From positions 3,533-67,532 of the forward strand of contig NZ_JBPOEU010000020.1 of NCBI RefSeq assembly GCF_051251695.1: 64,000 nucleotides of DNA. Direction: 5' to 3'. Source of the stretch: Maritalea sp051251695 (lineage in GTDB: Bacteria; Pseudomonadota; Alphaproteobacteria; Rhizobiales; Devosiaceae). Both the position numbers and the translations under genes were made by a program. The notes under the pieces were generated by a model that saw only the letters and a program-made list of their open reading frames with translations, was not told the DNA's origin and did not search any database. Below, in pieces: positions 8,167-17,113 of this stretch. Numbering within the stretch: position 1 is the first letter of the stretch; each line of letters opens with the position of its first letter.

Positions 8167-8391
8167 ATGAAATTACAAAGCGGCCAACAGGCCCTTGCAA
8201 ACAGATCAGACCTGAAAGGGTTTGGCATCAAAGTCAGCAACAGCACTTTGCTCCGTTGGGAGCAGAATGGACGTTTTCCAAGACGCATTCGCATGGCTGG
8301 CACGAGCGTAGCATGGCTCAAATCTGAGCTTGATGCTTGGCTAGCAGATCGTGCCGAAGAGCGCTCACGCACTCACTACGCTGATTTTTAG
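8167..8391 (+). CDS. AlpA/excisionase-like DNA-binding protein
   Basis: 74 residues with an AGGAAAG ribosome site. The sequence 'VSNSTLLRWEQNGRFPRRIRMAGTSVAWLKSELDAWLADR' is the winged-helix pattern of AlpA-type regulators of P4-like elements: helix-turn-helix, F-P-x-x-x-x, then V-A-W-x-x-x-E-x-D-x-W. These proteins usually activate integrase expression or act as excision factors. It lies between the integrase pair and the replication genes, as is common in such elements. Confidence 0.8.
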   Translation: MKLQSGQQALANRSDLKGFGIKVSNSTLLRWEQNGRFPRRIRMAGTSVAWLKSELDAWLADRAEERSRTHYADF

Positions 8392-8503
8392 CACGGGGCC
8401 GCATTAGCCTCAACCTTCTAACAATTAGGCCAATCACAAACACACGCATTTGCGTGCATGGCGAAGCTCTGCTCCGTGGTTGGCCATAACGAAAGAAATC
8501 GAT

Positions 8504-9481
8504 ATGACAAATAATAAGCAACACAAATCCACAAAGCATCCCCAAAACACGGCCCGCATTTTTCAGGATTATGAAGATGACGAACATGTTCTTCGTAGCC
8601 AATATGGCTTCTTGCAAGATGTCTGGGACTTTTGCGAAGACATTAGCGATCCCGTTTACACCTTCCTTGCGTTTAAAGAAGTAACAACCGGAAAATGGGT
8701 CGAACACGCTGTCGAAGCAGGTGGTGCGCTCAATGAGGTCACAAAACTCCTCACCAAACATTCGCGTTACGATTATGATCAGTATTTCTGTCCCAATCCA
8801 TTTTCTAAGCCATGGCGCAAAAGACAATTCGCATTACCCACACGATTTAGTTGGTGCGATATTGATGACGGTGATCCTGAAGAATTCGATCCATTGCCGT
8901 CACTTGTTTGGGAAACGTCCCCAGATCGCACTCAAGGTTTGTGGTCATTGGATCAAACGTTGGCAGTTGGCGAGGCCGAGCAATATTCAAAAGCTTTGGC
9001 ATACCATCATGGTGGCGACAAAAATGGTTGGTCAGCAACCAAAATGTTGCGTTTGATAGGTTCTATCAACCATAAGCCCCAATATGATGAGCCGTTTGTT
9101 CGAACAATATCGTGCGATTGGACCGAAATTGAGTCGCGACCTTTGCCTCTCCAGTCGCCAATATATGATTTACCCAACGGAGCAATAATTGTTGACGTTG
9201 ATCCTGAAAAACACAACCCAAGAAACGTCCTAAAGCGCTACCGTGCCAATTTGCACGCAAAGGTTCGCTACTTGATTGGCAATCGCACCGTCAAAGAGCG
9301 CAATCGTTCAGCTCAAGTGTTTCACATGATCGCTGGGCTTTATGAAGCTGGCGCGTCAAATGATGAAATCGCATGCGTGATTTGGGATAGCCCGTATTTC
9401 ATCGACAAACATGGCAAAAATCTGAGCAAGCTCAACGATGAAATTGGCCGTGTGATCTCGAAGCTGGAGTCAAAATCATGA
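8504..9481 (+). CDS. RepB-type primase domain protein
   Basis: Starting at ATG 8504 the product is 325 residues. The upstream ATG at 8450 lacks a ribosome site. The middle contains 'LPTRFSWCDIDDGDPEEF', 'VWETSPDRTQGLWSLD' and 'KMLRLIGSINHKP', matching the RepB/archaeo-eukaryotic-type primase domain found in plasmid and integrated-element replication proteins; D-x-D is the expected metal site. Its last four bases overlap the start of the RepA-like ATPase, so the pair probably makes primers and unwinds DNA for replication of the excised element. Confidence 0.75.
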   Translation: MTNNKQHKSTKHPQNTARIFQDYEDDEHVLRSQYGFLQDVWDFCEDISDPVYTFLAFKEVTTGKWVEHAVEAGGALNEVTKLLTKHSRYDYDQYFCPNPFSKPWRKRQFALPTRFSWCDIDDGDPEEFDPLPSLVWETSPDRTQGLWSLDQTLAVGEAEQYSKALAYHHGGDKNGWSATKMLRLIGSINHKPQYDEPFVRTISCDWTEIESRPLPLQSPIYDLPNGAIIVDVDPEKHNPRNVLKRYRANLHAKVRYLIGNRTVKERNRSAQVFHMIAGLYEAGASNDEIACVIWDSPYFIDKHGKNLSKLNDEIGRVISKLESKS

Positions 9482-10464
9482 GTAGCAAGAAAAAAGAACT
9501 ATTTGTTGATCTTGATAGCATTGAAGCCAAAGAAGTTGAATGGTTGTGGGAGCCATTCATACCGTTCAGCATGATCACAATCATGGAAGGTGACCCCGGC
9601 ATTGGCAAATCGTTCTTAGCAATGCATTTGGCAGCACAAATCTCGATTGGTGGCGAACTCCCAGATGGTCAAAAGGTCGACAAGGGGCGAGTGCTTTACT
9701 TGAGTGCTGAAGATGACGCAGCATACACGATACGCCCTCGCATTGATGCAATGGGCGGTGACGCAGAGCAAATCCGCGTGCAGGGCGACTTTCTGTCGCT
9801 TGATGAAAAGGGCCTCAAAGCCCTTATGCGCGAAGTTAGACGTAAACCACCAGAATTGCTCATCCTGGACCCACTGTTTGCTTACGTCCCAAGTGGTCAA
9901 GACATGTACAAGCCTAACGTCATTCGCCAGCTACTATCGTTTTTGAAGGATATAGCTGAGGCTGGTGAAACAGCAGTGTTGATTGTTCGTCATTTAACGA
10001 AGGCAAAGCATGACAAGGCAATTTACCGTGGTGGTGGATCAATGGATGTAATTGGAGCCGCACGTTCAGCTTTTCTTGTGTGTGAACATCCCAACGATTG
10101 CGACACGAAGTTGGTTGTCCACATCAAGCATAACATTGCACCTAGGGGTAAAACGCAAACATACGAGCTGTACGCTGAAGAAGAAGGCGAAATGGCGCAG
10201 CTTAATTGGCTTGGTCCTTCAGACATCACAATTGATGACTTGATCGATCCAAACAGTGGCACTCAAATGTCAGCGCTGGACGAAGCTGTACAATTCCTTC
10301 GTGTTTTCCTCAAAAATGGCCCTGAACGGTCATCAGCCGTCGAGAAGGAAGCTGCAGCGCGCGATATTTCACCAAAAACGCTGGAACGAGCGCGACGAAG
10401 TCTTGGCATTAAAGCGAAAAAGACTAAGGACGGTTGGTATCAAAGCTTGCCTGAGGAAAAATAA
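9478..10464 (+). CDS. RepA-like RecA-fold ATPase (AAA_25)
   Basis: 328 residues with Walker A GDPGIGKS (38-45), a following 'VLYLSAEDD' motif and a Walker B-like 'LLILDPLFAYV'. These are the hallmarks of hexameric RepA/DnaB-type helicase ATPases of plasmids and mobile elements. The C-terminal part contains a likely helix-turn-helix ('SSAVEKEAAARDISPKTLERARRSLGIKAKKT'), which may bind the origin. It is coupled to the primase gene by an ATGA overlap. The 590-base non-coding region downstream contains repeats. Confidence 0.85.
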   Translation: MSSKKKELFVDLDSIEAKEVEWLWEPFIPFSMITIMEGDPGIGKSFLAMHLAAQISIGGELPDGQKVDKGRVLYLSAEDDAAYTIRPRIDAMGGDAEQIRVQGDFLSLDEKGLKALMREVRRKPPELLILDPLFAYVPSGQDMYKPNVIRQLLSFLKDIAEAGETAVLIVRHLTKAKHDKAIYRGGGSMDVIGAARSAFLVCEHPNDCDTKLVVHIKHNIAPRGKTQTYELYAEEEGEMAQLNWLGPSDITIDDLIDPNSGTQMSALDEAVQFLRVFLKNGPERSSAVEKEAAARDISPKTLERARRSLGIKAKKTKDGWYQSLPEEK

Positions 10465-10629
10465 CCACAGATGGGGATTAAGTGCGCCAAGATCGTCAAC
10501 ATCGTCATTGTTAGCGTTGGCGCACTTATTATTCAACATCGCCACAACAATACATGGCGTCCTTGACGTTCTTGGCGTTGTTGCAATTTGTACCATGATC
10601 AGGATATGAAGAATTTGTGTTGAATATTC

Positions 10630-10910
10630 AAACACTTAACCCGTCTAGTGAGTGTCACGCAAACTGCGAGCCTACTAGGGCATTTAACTCATTGGTTTAT
10701 CGAATAAATTTTCAATTTCGCTGATCATATGGGTAAAATCTACTAGAGGGGTTAACTCATTGATACTATTATATAATGTCATAGTATACTATTTTAAGGT
10801 ATGTATACGCGTGTGTGCGCACGTGAGTAGCATTTACTCATATACCCCACCTGTGGCCACTGGAAGCTGAGCGCTCAAAACCTCAGAAATGCATTTGAGC
10901 GCTTGAACGC
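10630..10910. promoter_or_regulatory. Candidate replication origin or control region
   Basis: The region between the RepA-like gene and the next gene (10465-11055) has no credible coding frame. Two imperfect direct repeats, CTACTAG-N5-TTAACTCATTG, lie at 10672-10694 and 10740-10762, and a degenerate third (GTAGCATTTACTCAT) at 10828-10842. Between them is very AT-rich DNA with a gtatac-containing dyad near 10784-10810. A 10-bp inverted repeat, AGCGCTCAAA / TTTGAGCGCT, lies at 10870-10879 and 10894-10903. Iteron-like repeats beside replication genes suggest an origin; operator sites are the alternative. Confidence 0.45.
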
Positions 10911-11055
10911 GAATAACGGTGTCCGTCTTAAAAAAACGTCCCTCCCCCTGTGCCAATTGCCACATGGCATTTTCTTCCACTAGACCACCAACTTGCGTTT
11001 ACGCCGCAATTAACTAATAGTGAGAGACTTTAGAATTTCCAGTTTCTGTTGAAAA

Positions 11056-11613
11056 ATGTATTTGATTTCAGATTATCAAGAGACTGAACAGGCCTTTGAA
11101 GAATTCAGGCAGGCTGTCGTTCGTCAGGGGAGACTTCACCCAGACACCCATGTTGGTTGGCCTGGTGGTCACGTCATCAAAAACGTATACTGGTTCCAAA
11201 ACGCCAACGTGTGGTGCCTTCCCTTACGTTCACCTCCCAAGAAACCAAACGAGTGTCGCCACTGGATTTGTTTTGGAATCTCCAACCCTGCTGAAGTGTC
11301 CCAACATTCGATTACGTTAGAAATCAACCCTCCGCACAGCGGCCAAGGGAAAGGTCCATCAGGCGCATTTCTTAAGGACGATCGAGGACAGTTGTATATT
11401 GCTCATTCTGGCAAAGTTGGTGGGAGCAAAAAGGGCATGACACGTGCGGCCTTTATAGAATTCTGCTCAGTTTCCAAAAAACAGTTTATAAATGAGCGCG
11501 GTCAAGACATGTTCATCTTCGGCCCCTTCTGCAGCAATAACTGGATTGATGACTTGAGCGTATTCATCCACGAAGTTGCAGCATTCAAGGAAAAGTTCAA
11601 AAAGTCACTGTAG
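11056..11613 (+). CDS. Unknown protein, possibly linked to restriction or defence
   Basis: 185 residues, soluble, alpha/beta. The central stretch 'ITLEINPPHSGQGKGPSGAFLKDDRGQLYIAHSGKVGGSKKGM' resembles a domain I associate with restriction-type proteins, but I cannot name the family and give this low weight. It stands alone, with long non-coding DNA on both sides and a weak ribosome site (GTTGAAAA) before the ATG. Confidence 0.6.
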   Translation: MYLISDYQETEQAFEEFRQAVVRQGRLHPDTHVGWPGGHVIKNVYWFQNANVWCLPLRSPPKKPNECRHWICFGISNPAEVSQHSITLEINPPHSGQGKGPSGAFLKDDRGQLYIAHSGKVGGSKKGMTRAAFIEFCSVSKKQFINERGQDMFIFGPFCSNNWIDDLSVFIHEVAAFKEKFKKSL

Positions 11614-12056
11614 CAGAGTGTTTATTCGTTCAACTATCGCACACCAAGTCGAATTGTTTGCATATTTATTTGAGAATGCCCGTGTGACCACATGCTCAAA
11701 ATCTTGGCATTGACTTGCACGTTGGATTGACACGCTGACTAATCATCACACTTTCAGACTCGCCATCGTTTGAATTTAGCCAATCCAATCAATGTCTCCA
11801 TCTTCACCATCACCTGTGGTTACTCTTATTGGGTGGCATGTGGGATAGTTCGCGGGTGATTAGGCGCTCTTTTTGGTGACATTCGTGTTGGTTACCTATC
11901 GAACACCTAATTCATGCTGACTACACGCAGAAAACTGAACCACGAGCACCAACGCGAATTTTGGTGCAATGACCACTCACATTTTGGACTAAATGGCACC
12001 ACTGGCTCATTGTAACGCTGCCGCGCAGGCGAATGGCCGTGTAGGGCTTGGCTTGA
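11614..12056. other. Intergenic stretch, no gene seen
   Basis: About 440 bases with many stops in all frames. A spaced inverted repeat, ATTCGTGTTGGT near 11885 and ACCAACGCGAAT near 11949 (one mismatch), is the only structure noted. I see no RNA gene. Confidence 0.5.
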
Positions 12057-12320
12057 TTACAGACGCTTCATTAGCTCACGTCTGATCCTGCGCCACTTAC
12101 CCTGCTCGAATGTATCAGTGTCTTGCTGTGCCCAATCTTCACGCGCTATCGCAGCATCCAGCGCTTTATCACCATGTTGTTCGATTAGGTCTTCGATGAT
12201 CAGATCAATCGTTTCCTGTGGCAATAGATACGGCGCTACGAAATATGCGTACAACTCGAACAGCCCAATGGCTGCGATCAATATCAGAAAGGTGAAAAGC
12301 AAGTTGATGGTGTTGTCCAT
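12057..12320 (-). CDS. Small membrane-anchored protein, unknown
   Basis: 87 residues with one N-terminal transmembrane helix (about 5-30, 'INLLFTFLILIAAIGLFELYAYFVAPYL') and an acidic-then-basic cytoplasmic tail. No family is recognised. It is divergent from the XRE-type regulator gene across 63 bases and may be controlled by it. Confidence 0.55.
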   Translation of the reverse strand: MDNTINLLFTFLILIAAIGLFELYAYFVAPYLLPQETIDLIIEDLIEQHGDKALDAAIAREDWAQQDTDTFEQGKWRRIRRELMKRL

Positions 12321-12383
12321 GGCAATAACTCAAAAAACAACTTTACAATAACCTAAAATGGGATAATTCCAAAATCGGATTAT

Positions 12384-12662
12384 TTGTCGCACACAACGAC
12401 AGGAATGTGTGTGCCCAGATCAATTCATTCAGACCAATACAAACGGCTGACCTCCATGCTGCTCGCCACGCGTAAGAGTGCTGGGCTGACACAGCAAGAT
12501 GTTGCCGACAGATTAGGTAAACCACAGTCTTATGTAGCAAAGATCGAGGGCAACGAGCGCAGAATTGATTTAGTCGAGTTTGTAGCGCTAGCCGAAGCAC
12601 TTGGCATTGAACCCAACACAATGTTCGCCAACGCGCTTTCAGCTATCTCCACTTCCAAATAG
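12384..12662 (+). CDS. XRE-family transcriptional regulator
   Basis: About 85-92 residues with a Cro/CI helix-turn-helix: 'LLATRKSAGLTQQDVADRLGKPQSYVAKIEGNERRIDLVEFVALAEALGI'. The start may be the TTG at 12384 or the ATG at 12405. The intergenic region before it (about 12340-12385) contains related ggataat/ggattat strings that could be its operator for autoregulation and for the divergent membrane-protein gene. Confidence 0.85.
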   Translation: MSHTTTGMCVPRSIHSDQYKRLTSMLLATRKSAGLTQQDVADRLGKPQSYVAKIEGNERRIDLVEFVALAEALGIEPNTMFANALSAISTSK

Positions 12663-12727
12663 AGTTTGTCCCTGACAAGGCGAGATGGACTGTTTTATCG
12701 ATTGGTTGTCAAAACATGGAGACGATC

Positions 12728-12940
12728 ATGACTGAAATCATCACACTCAAGCAAATCTGCGAAGAACTGAAAATCGACCCCCGCGAAGCACGTGAAAAGC
12801 TACGTACAGCAGCACGCGACAAAAAGAAGTTTCCAGCACTGGCTGCACACAAGCCACGCACACCGTGGCAATGGGTAAAGGGAAGTGATGGTGAGGAAGC
12901 TGTGTTAGGGGTGATAAAGATGCAAATCACCTCAAGCTGA
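12728..12940 (+). CDS. Small putative DNA-binding protein
   Basis: About 70 residues. ATG 12728 follows a GGAGACGATC ribosome site; ATG 12716 is an alternative. The segment 'ITLKQICEELKIDPREAREKLRTAARDKKKFPALAAHKPRTPWQWVKGSDGEEAV' has the layout of a short winged-helix protein (helix-turn-helix then a W-x-W-V strand). It probably regulates a neighbouring gene such as the methyltransferase, but no target is shown. Confidence 0.6.
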   Translation: MTEIITLKQICEELKIDPREAREKLRTAARDKKKFPALAAHKPRTPWQWVKGSDGEEAVLGVIKMQITSS

Positions 12941-13068
12941 AAATGAGTGTTCGAGAAATTGCTTGCCACAGATTCATCCGCCACGCTAAACCAATAACAC
13001 TGGTAAATTTATACACCATGCATATAGGTGCAATTCTTGCGCTGCTCAGCTTTTAACGAGGTCAAGTC

Positions 13069-14676
13069 ATGAATTTTATGGAGTTTGAAACCGAGCAGAA
13101 GCTGCGCGGTGGCTATTATACTCCTGACGATTTAGCCCGGTTTTTGGCACGTTGGGTATCGCCAAATGCAGGCTCACGTATACTTGAGCCAAGTTGCGGC
13201 GATGGTGCATTCCTTTCTGCAATTGCAACGCAACACCGGTCGGCAACAGTAACCGCATTTGAATTGTCTCCAGAGGAAGCCCAAAAAGCCAATTCTCGTG
13301 CTCTTCAATCAGGCCTAACAGATTGCACGGTGCATCAAGAGGACTTTCTTGGCTGGGCTTTAGAAGCAAAAGGAGCTCAGTTTGATGCAATTCTTGGCAA
13401 TCCTCCATTCATTCGTTACCAGTATTTACCTGCCAAGTTTCAACAAAACGCAGAACAAATCTTCAATAGACTAGATTGCAAGTTTACTAAGCACACAAAT
13501 GCGTGGGTGCCATTCGTACTGGCGTCTCTTGATCTATTACGTCCCGGTGGGCGGCTCGCCATGGTCGTACCGTCAGAAATAGTCCACGTCATGCACGCAC
13601 AGTCATTGCGCACCTATCTTGGCGAGCAATGCCGACGTATAGTGATTGTCGACCCGCAAGAAATTTGGTTTGAAGGCACACTGCAAGGAGCAGTGTTGCT
13701 CATGGCAGAAAAAAAGAAAACCCCAACATCACACGGCGAAGGACTTGGTATTCAGCGTGTTGCCGGCCGAGCATTCTTGAATAAAGACCCAGAAGTGATG
13801 TTCAACACGCCTCAAGCAATTAATGGCAGGACCGTACAAGGCAAGTGGACGCGTGCGCTCGTTCCACCAGCAACACTGGAAATCTTGGATAAAGTTGAGG
13901 CAAGCAACGACTTCTGTCGCTTCAATGAGGCTGCAAAGGTAGATGTCGGCATTGTCACTGGTGCAAACAAGTTTTTCCTTGTCACCGACGATGTTGTTCA
14001 ACGATATGGGCTGCAAAAGTGGGCGCATCCGATGTTCGGTAGAAGCGACCATTGCCCGGGCGTAATATACGATGGCGAGCAGCACACGCGCAACGCTGCC
14101 TCTGGCAAACCGACCAACTTCCTATGGCTGGACAGCTCAGTTGAGGACAGTGTGGAAGGACGCGAATACATACAGTCTGGCGAAAACGAAAACTTTCATA
14201 AACGATACAAGTGTCGCATACGCAAACCTTGGTACACAGTACCTTCTGTTCATGCCACGGAAGTTGGGATGTTAAAGCGAAGTCACGATACACCACGACT
14301 GATCCATAACCGCATAGGGGCCTATACAACCGATACCGCCTATCGCATCCGAGCGCTACGTGGCACAGCACAGAGTTTAGTTTACGGTTTCTTCAACAGC
14401 CTTACAGCCCTCAGTGCGGAATTGGAAGGACGGCACTACGGCGGCGGCGTGCTGGAACTAGTGCCATCAGAAATTGAAAAACTGTTGCTTCCAAAGCCGG
14501 AAGGTATAGTGCCAGACATTGAACGACTTGATAGGATGGTTCGCGGGGGCACAGTAGCAGACACACTTGAAGTTCAGTCTGAGCATGTATTGAACGCTCT
14601 TTCAAAGGCAGAACAGATGGACTTACTTGCGTCGTGGAGCAGTTTACGCGACAGACGGCACCGACTGCCCGCCTAA
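13069..14676 (+). CDS. N6-adenine DNA methyltransferase (Eco57I/TaqI type)
   Basis: 535 residues. The SAM-binding motif I 'ILEPSCGDGAFL' (about 38-49) and catalytic motif IV NPPF (111-114), with 'GGYYTPDDLARFLARWV' in front, define a gamma-class N6-adenine methyltransferase. The C-terminal half (about 250-530) is probably the target-recognition domain. It is convergent with a PLD-type nuclease and their stops overlap by 4 bases, so they form a likely type II restriction-modification system in which this enzyme protects host DNA. Confidence 0.9.
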   Translation: MNFMEFETEQKLRGGYYTPDDLARFLARWVSPNAGSRILEPSCGDGAFLSAIATQHRSATVTAFELSPEEAQKANSRALQSGLTDCTVHQEDFLGWALEAKGAQFDAILGNPPFIRYQYLPAKFQQNAEQIFNRLDCKFTKHTNAWVPFVLASLDLLRPGGRLAMVVPSEIVHVMHAQSLRTYLGEQCRRIVIVDPQEIWFEGTLQGAVLLMAEKKKTPTSHGEGLGIQRVAGRAFLNKDPEVMFNTPQAINGRTVQGKWTRALVPPATLEILDKVEASNDFCRFNEAAKVDVGIVTGANKFFLVTDDVVQRYGLQKWAHPMFGRSDHCPGVIYDGEQHTRNAASGKPTNFLWLDSSVEDSVEGREYIQSGENENFHKRYKCRIRKPWYTVPSVHATEVGMLKRSHDTPRLIHNRIGAYTTDTAYRIRALRGTAQSLVYGFFNSLTALSAELEGRHYGGGVLELVPSEIEKLLLPKPEGIVPDIERLDRMVRGGTVADTLEVQSEHVLNALSKAEQMDLLASWSSLRDRRHRLPA

Positions 14677-15803
14677 TCTATTTCTAGCGTAAAACGGGAT
14701 GGGACTTCTGTCTCGCGATATAGCTTCATTACCCTACCAAGTAAATCCTCATGCGCGACTAGCCCTCGAGAATCACCCCAGTGAAGGCTCGTCATGCTAT
14801 TGCGCTGTACGTAAGCGACTGTGTCCGTTCTTGTATTATGAGACAGTTGCAGCCAGTGTTCGCCGTAATTCACACCTTTTATGATCAAACATATTTTTGC
14901 CTCGGCCCTTTCAAGATGAGATCTTGCAGGCAATGGGTCTGCGGTCCAGACCAACGCCTCGAACACATTATCGCGAAAGTAATGTCGCTGGTCGATGCCT
15001 TGCCAGCCCCCTACTCCCAACAACATCGAGCCGGTGGGGTTGGTGTTAGCACCAGTAGGAATATTCAAATGACGGCGTGTCAAACCGTTGCTTTCCCAAA
15101 CTTGTTCTGCTCTCTCGCGTATCACTTCGACAGTTTGGATCACCGGAGGTGCTGCTGGACGCGACACGCGCACAGGCGCCGTATGTAAGTCCATTGTAGG
15201 CACATTATCTAGCGCGCGGTCAGAGGAGCTTCCGACAAACTCAGGTAGACGTTTTTTTTGCTCGTCGATCAAGCGACCTGCTCGTTGCAAGTCAGCAAGC
15301 TGGGCAGCGTCCAAGGCGCGGATAACATTCTCAGGGTAATCCACAATCATTGCCGCCAACTTATTTTCTAACTCATCGATAAACGCTCCATCTACTTTCG
15401 GGTCCATCTCTTGTAACACGCTAGCTTCGATATTCGTTCGCAAGCCTCCCATGGTCAGGTTTGCACTTCCAAGTAGCAAATTTGCTTGAACGGACGAGCG
15501 GGCGTAATAGAGTTTTGGGTGAAAAATGCGCTGCCTAGTACCAGTATCGATCATGTAAGTTTCACAACCTATATCCAACGCCTTCTGGATAGATTGAACT
15601 GTGGTTACACCATTCCGAATACCAACAAAAATACGTGTGCGAGGAGCAATGCGGCTCAGTGAATCTTCAAGTAGCGATAAGCCGGCAGCTGTCATAAATG
15701 CCGTGCTGATAATCGCGACTTCCAAGTCTGGCAATCTTAGGACATCTTGTGCTGGTGTAAGGTGGTCTTCTTCACTTACCGCCTGTAGAATAAAATTTCT
15801 CAT
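14673..15803 (-). CDS. PLD-family restriction endonuclease
   Basis: The start at 15803 gives 376 residues; upstream in-frame codons encode an unlikely hydrophobic leader. A single phospholipase-D motif, 'HPKLYYARS...LLLGSANLTMGGL' (H95, K97, N115), identifies a PLD-fold nuclease of the BfiI/NgoFVII type, which usually works as a dimer and cuts DNA without metal. The C-terminal half would hold DNA recognition. It faces the methyltransferase gene. Its start is preceded by a TATAAT box about 18 bases upstream and no clear ribosome site, so its mRNA leader may be very short. Confidence 0.8.
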   Translation of the reverse strand: MRNFILQAVSEEDHLTPAQDVLRLPDLEVAIISTAFMTAAGLSLLEDSLSRIAPRTRIFVGIRNGVTTVQSIQKALDIGCETYMIDTGTRQRIFHPKLYYARSSVQANLLLGSANLTMGGLRTNIEASVLQEMDPKVDGAFIDELENKLAAMIVDYPENVIRALDAAQLADLQRAGRLIDEQKKRLPEFVGSSSDRALDNVPTMDLHTAPVRVSRPAAPPVIQTVEVIRERAEQVWESNGLTRRHLNIPTGANTNPTGSMLLGVGGWQGIDQRHYFRDNVFEALVWTADPLPARSHLERAEAKICLIIKGVNYGEHWLQLSHNTRTDTVAYVQRNSMTSLHWGDSRGLVAHEDLLGRVMKLYRETEVPSRFTLEID

Positions 15804-16050
15804 AAACAACTCAAAAATTATAACTATTAAGAACATAGTTGTAACGCTACTCGAAGTCCAGAATGCGCCTATCAGCAAAAAAGCAAATTAATTATCCAAA
15901 TGCTTGAAGATGAGAGCCAACTCTCAATTAGTGCCACCTATTTGCATCCAACCTCACCTACAAAAAACCCAAACGCCACCCAAGGCAATCCACGCGCAAA
16001 CACGCAAAGGCGCGCTCGCACCTAACAACCTGCAATGTATATGAGATTAT
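15804..16050. other. Right inner end of the element
   Basis: Holds the promoter of the nuclease gene and, from about 16001, the element-borne copy of the tRNA-Met 3' flank, which differs in several bases from the displaced copy near 976-1024. No gene is seen. Confidence 0.5.
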
Positions 16051-16127
16051 TGGTAGCGGGAGAGGGACTTGAACCCCCGACACGCGGATTATGATTCCGC
16101 TGCTCTAACCAGCTGAGCTACCCCGCC
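16051..16127 (-). tRNA. tRNA-Met (anticodon CAU)
   Basis: 77 bases that fold as a full cloverleaf: 5' end GGCGGGG at 16127, D-arm GCTC/GAGC, anticodon stem GCGGA/TCCGC with loop ATCATAA (CAU), T-arm with GTTCAAG, and an encoded CCA at 16053-16051. The sequence is that of alphaproteobacterial elongator tRNA-Met. The element joins it at the anticodon; its 3' half was supplied by the element, and the original half lies at 1025-1069. Confidence 0.95.
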
Positions 16128-16364
16128 ACGGGGTGCAATGATCCATTTGAACCAAAGCTTGGTCAACCAAATCGCTATAACGATTGGATTGTTCGTGCGC
16201 GATATAATGCGGGGGAGCAAATCTTGTCAAGCAAAACTACCAAACAGAACGTCCCTTCTCCCCAAGGACATGAAAATATTAAGCTTCCCAACAAATTATT
16301 GATCTTTTTCTGGCCGCAAAGTCATGTATTATTGCACCAAATTTCGGCGGCAAAGGGACGAACA

Positions 16365-17027
16365 ATGAAAAAACCAATCTTGATCGCGGCAATGACCGCA
16401 ATGGTTCTTAGTGGGTGTAGCCCCACTTGGCTTAACAATGACAGCGGAAATCTACGTAACTCCGTTAAAGGTGGCGCTGCAGGCGCTGCAGCTGGCGCAC
16501 TTGCCGGTCTAGTTTATGCGGGCGTAGCAAACAAAGACGCACGTAGCTCGGCTCTTATCGGCGCGGGTCTTGGTGCCCTCACCGGTGCTGGCGTTGGCAT
16601 TTACATGGACAAGCAGGAAGAAGAACTGCGCGCAGGGCTTGCAGATTCTGGGGTTACAGTTACTCGTCAGGGCGACAATATTGTGCTTAACATGCCATCC
16701 AACATCACGTTTGGCGTAAATCAAGACCAAGTACAACCTCAGTTCCACAGAGTGCTAACATCGGTTGCGACTGTTTTGCAGCGCTATCCGAAAACGCTCG
16801 TGGACATTTATGGTCACACAGATTCTTCCGGTTCTAGTCAGTACAATATGGACTTGTCGAACCGTCGGGCACTGTCAGTCGCCAACTATGTTTCAGGTGT
16901 CGGCGTTGACCCAAGACGGGTCTATGTTACCGGATATGGCGAAACTCGCCCAATCGCATCCAACTCAACAGAAGCTGGCAAAGCGGCGAACCGTCGTGTT
17001 GAAATACAAATCGCGCCACTAACTTAA
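16365..17027 (+). CDS. OmpA-family outer-membrane lipoprotein
   Basis: The start at 16365 (AGGGACG ribosome site) gives 220 residues with signal peptide and lipobox 'LSGC' (Cys about 19). A Gly/Ala-rich glycine-zipper segment follows at about 32-80 ('GGAAGAAAGALAGLVYAG'). The C-terminal OmpA/MotB domain has 'VDIYGHTDSSGSSQYNMDLSNRRALSVANYV' and 'GYGETRPIASNSTEAGKAANRRVEI', the peptidoglycan-binding signature with its Asp and Arg. It tethers the outer membrane to the wall. A bidirectional terminator follows. Confidence 0.92.
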   Translation: MKKPILIAAMTAMVLSGCSPTWLNNDSGNLRNSVKGGAAGAAAGALAGLVYAGVANKDARSSALIGAGLGALTGAGVGIYMDKQEEELRAGLADSGVTVTRQGDNIVLNMPSNITFGVNQDQVQPQFHRVLTSVATVLQRYPKTLVDIYGHTDSSGSSQYNMDLSNRRALSVANYVSGVGVDPRRVYVTGYGETRPIASNSTEAGKAANRRVEIQIAPLT

Positions 17028-17055
17028 TCCGCGATATTGATAGCTATGGCTCAAC

Positions 17056-17093
17056 AAAAAGGCCGCCTTGTCATTGAACAAGGCGGCCTTTTT
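17056..17093. terminator. Bidirectional intrinsic terminator
   Basis: A perfect 16-bp stem (A5-GGCCGCCTTGT / ACAAGGCGGCC-T5) with loop CATTGA. It has T runs on both strands, between the convergent OmpA-like and pyrD genes. Confidence 0.93.
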
Positions 17094-17113
17094 TATTCGA
17101 CACTCACTTGACG

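Noticed and set aside
1070..16050. Prophage or conjugative element
   Set aside because: There are no capsid, tail, terminase, relaxase or type IV secretion genes; integrase, AlpA, primase and ATPase fit a P4-like satellite or mobilisable island better.
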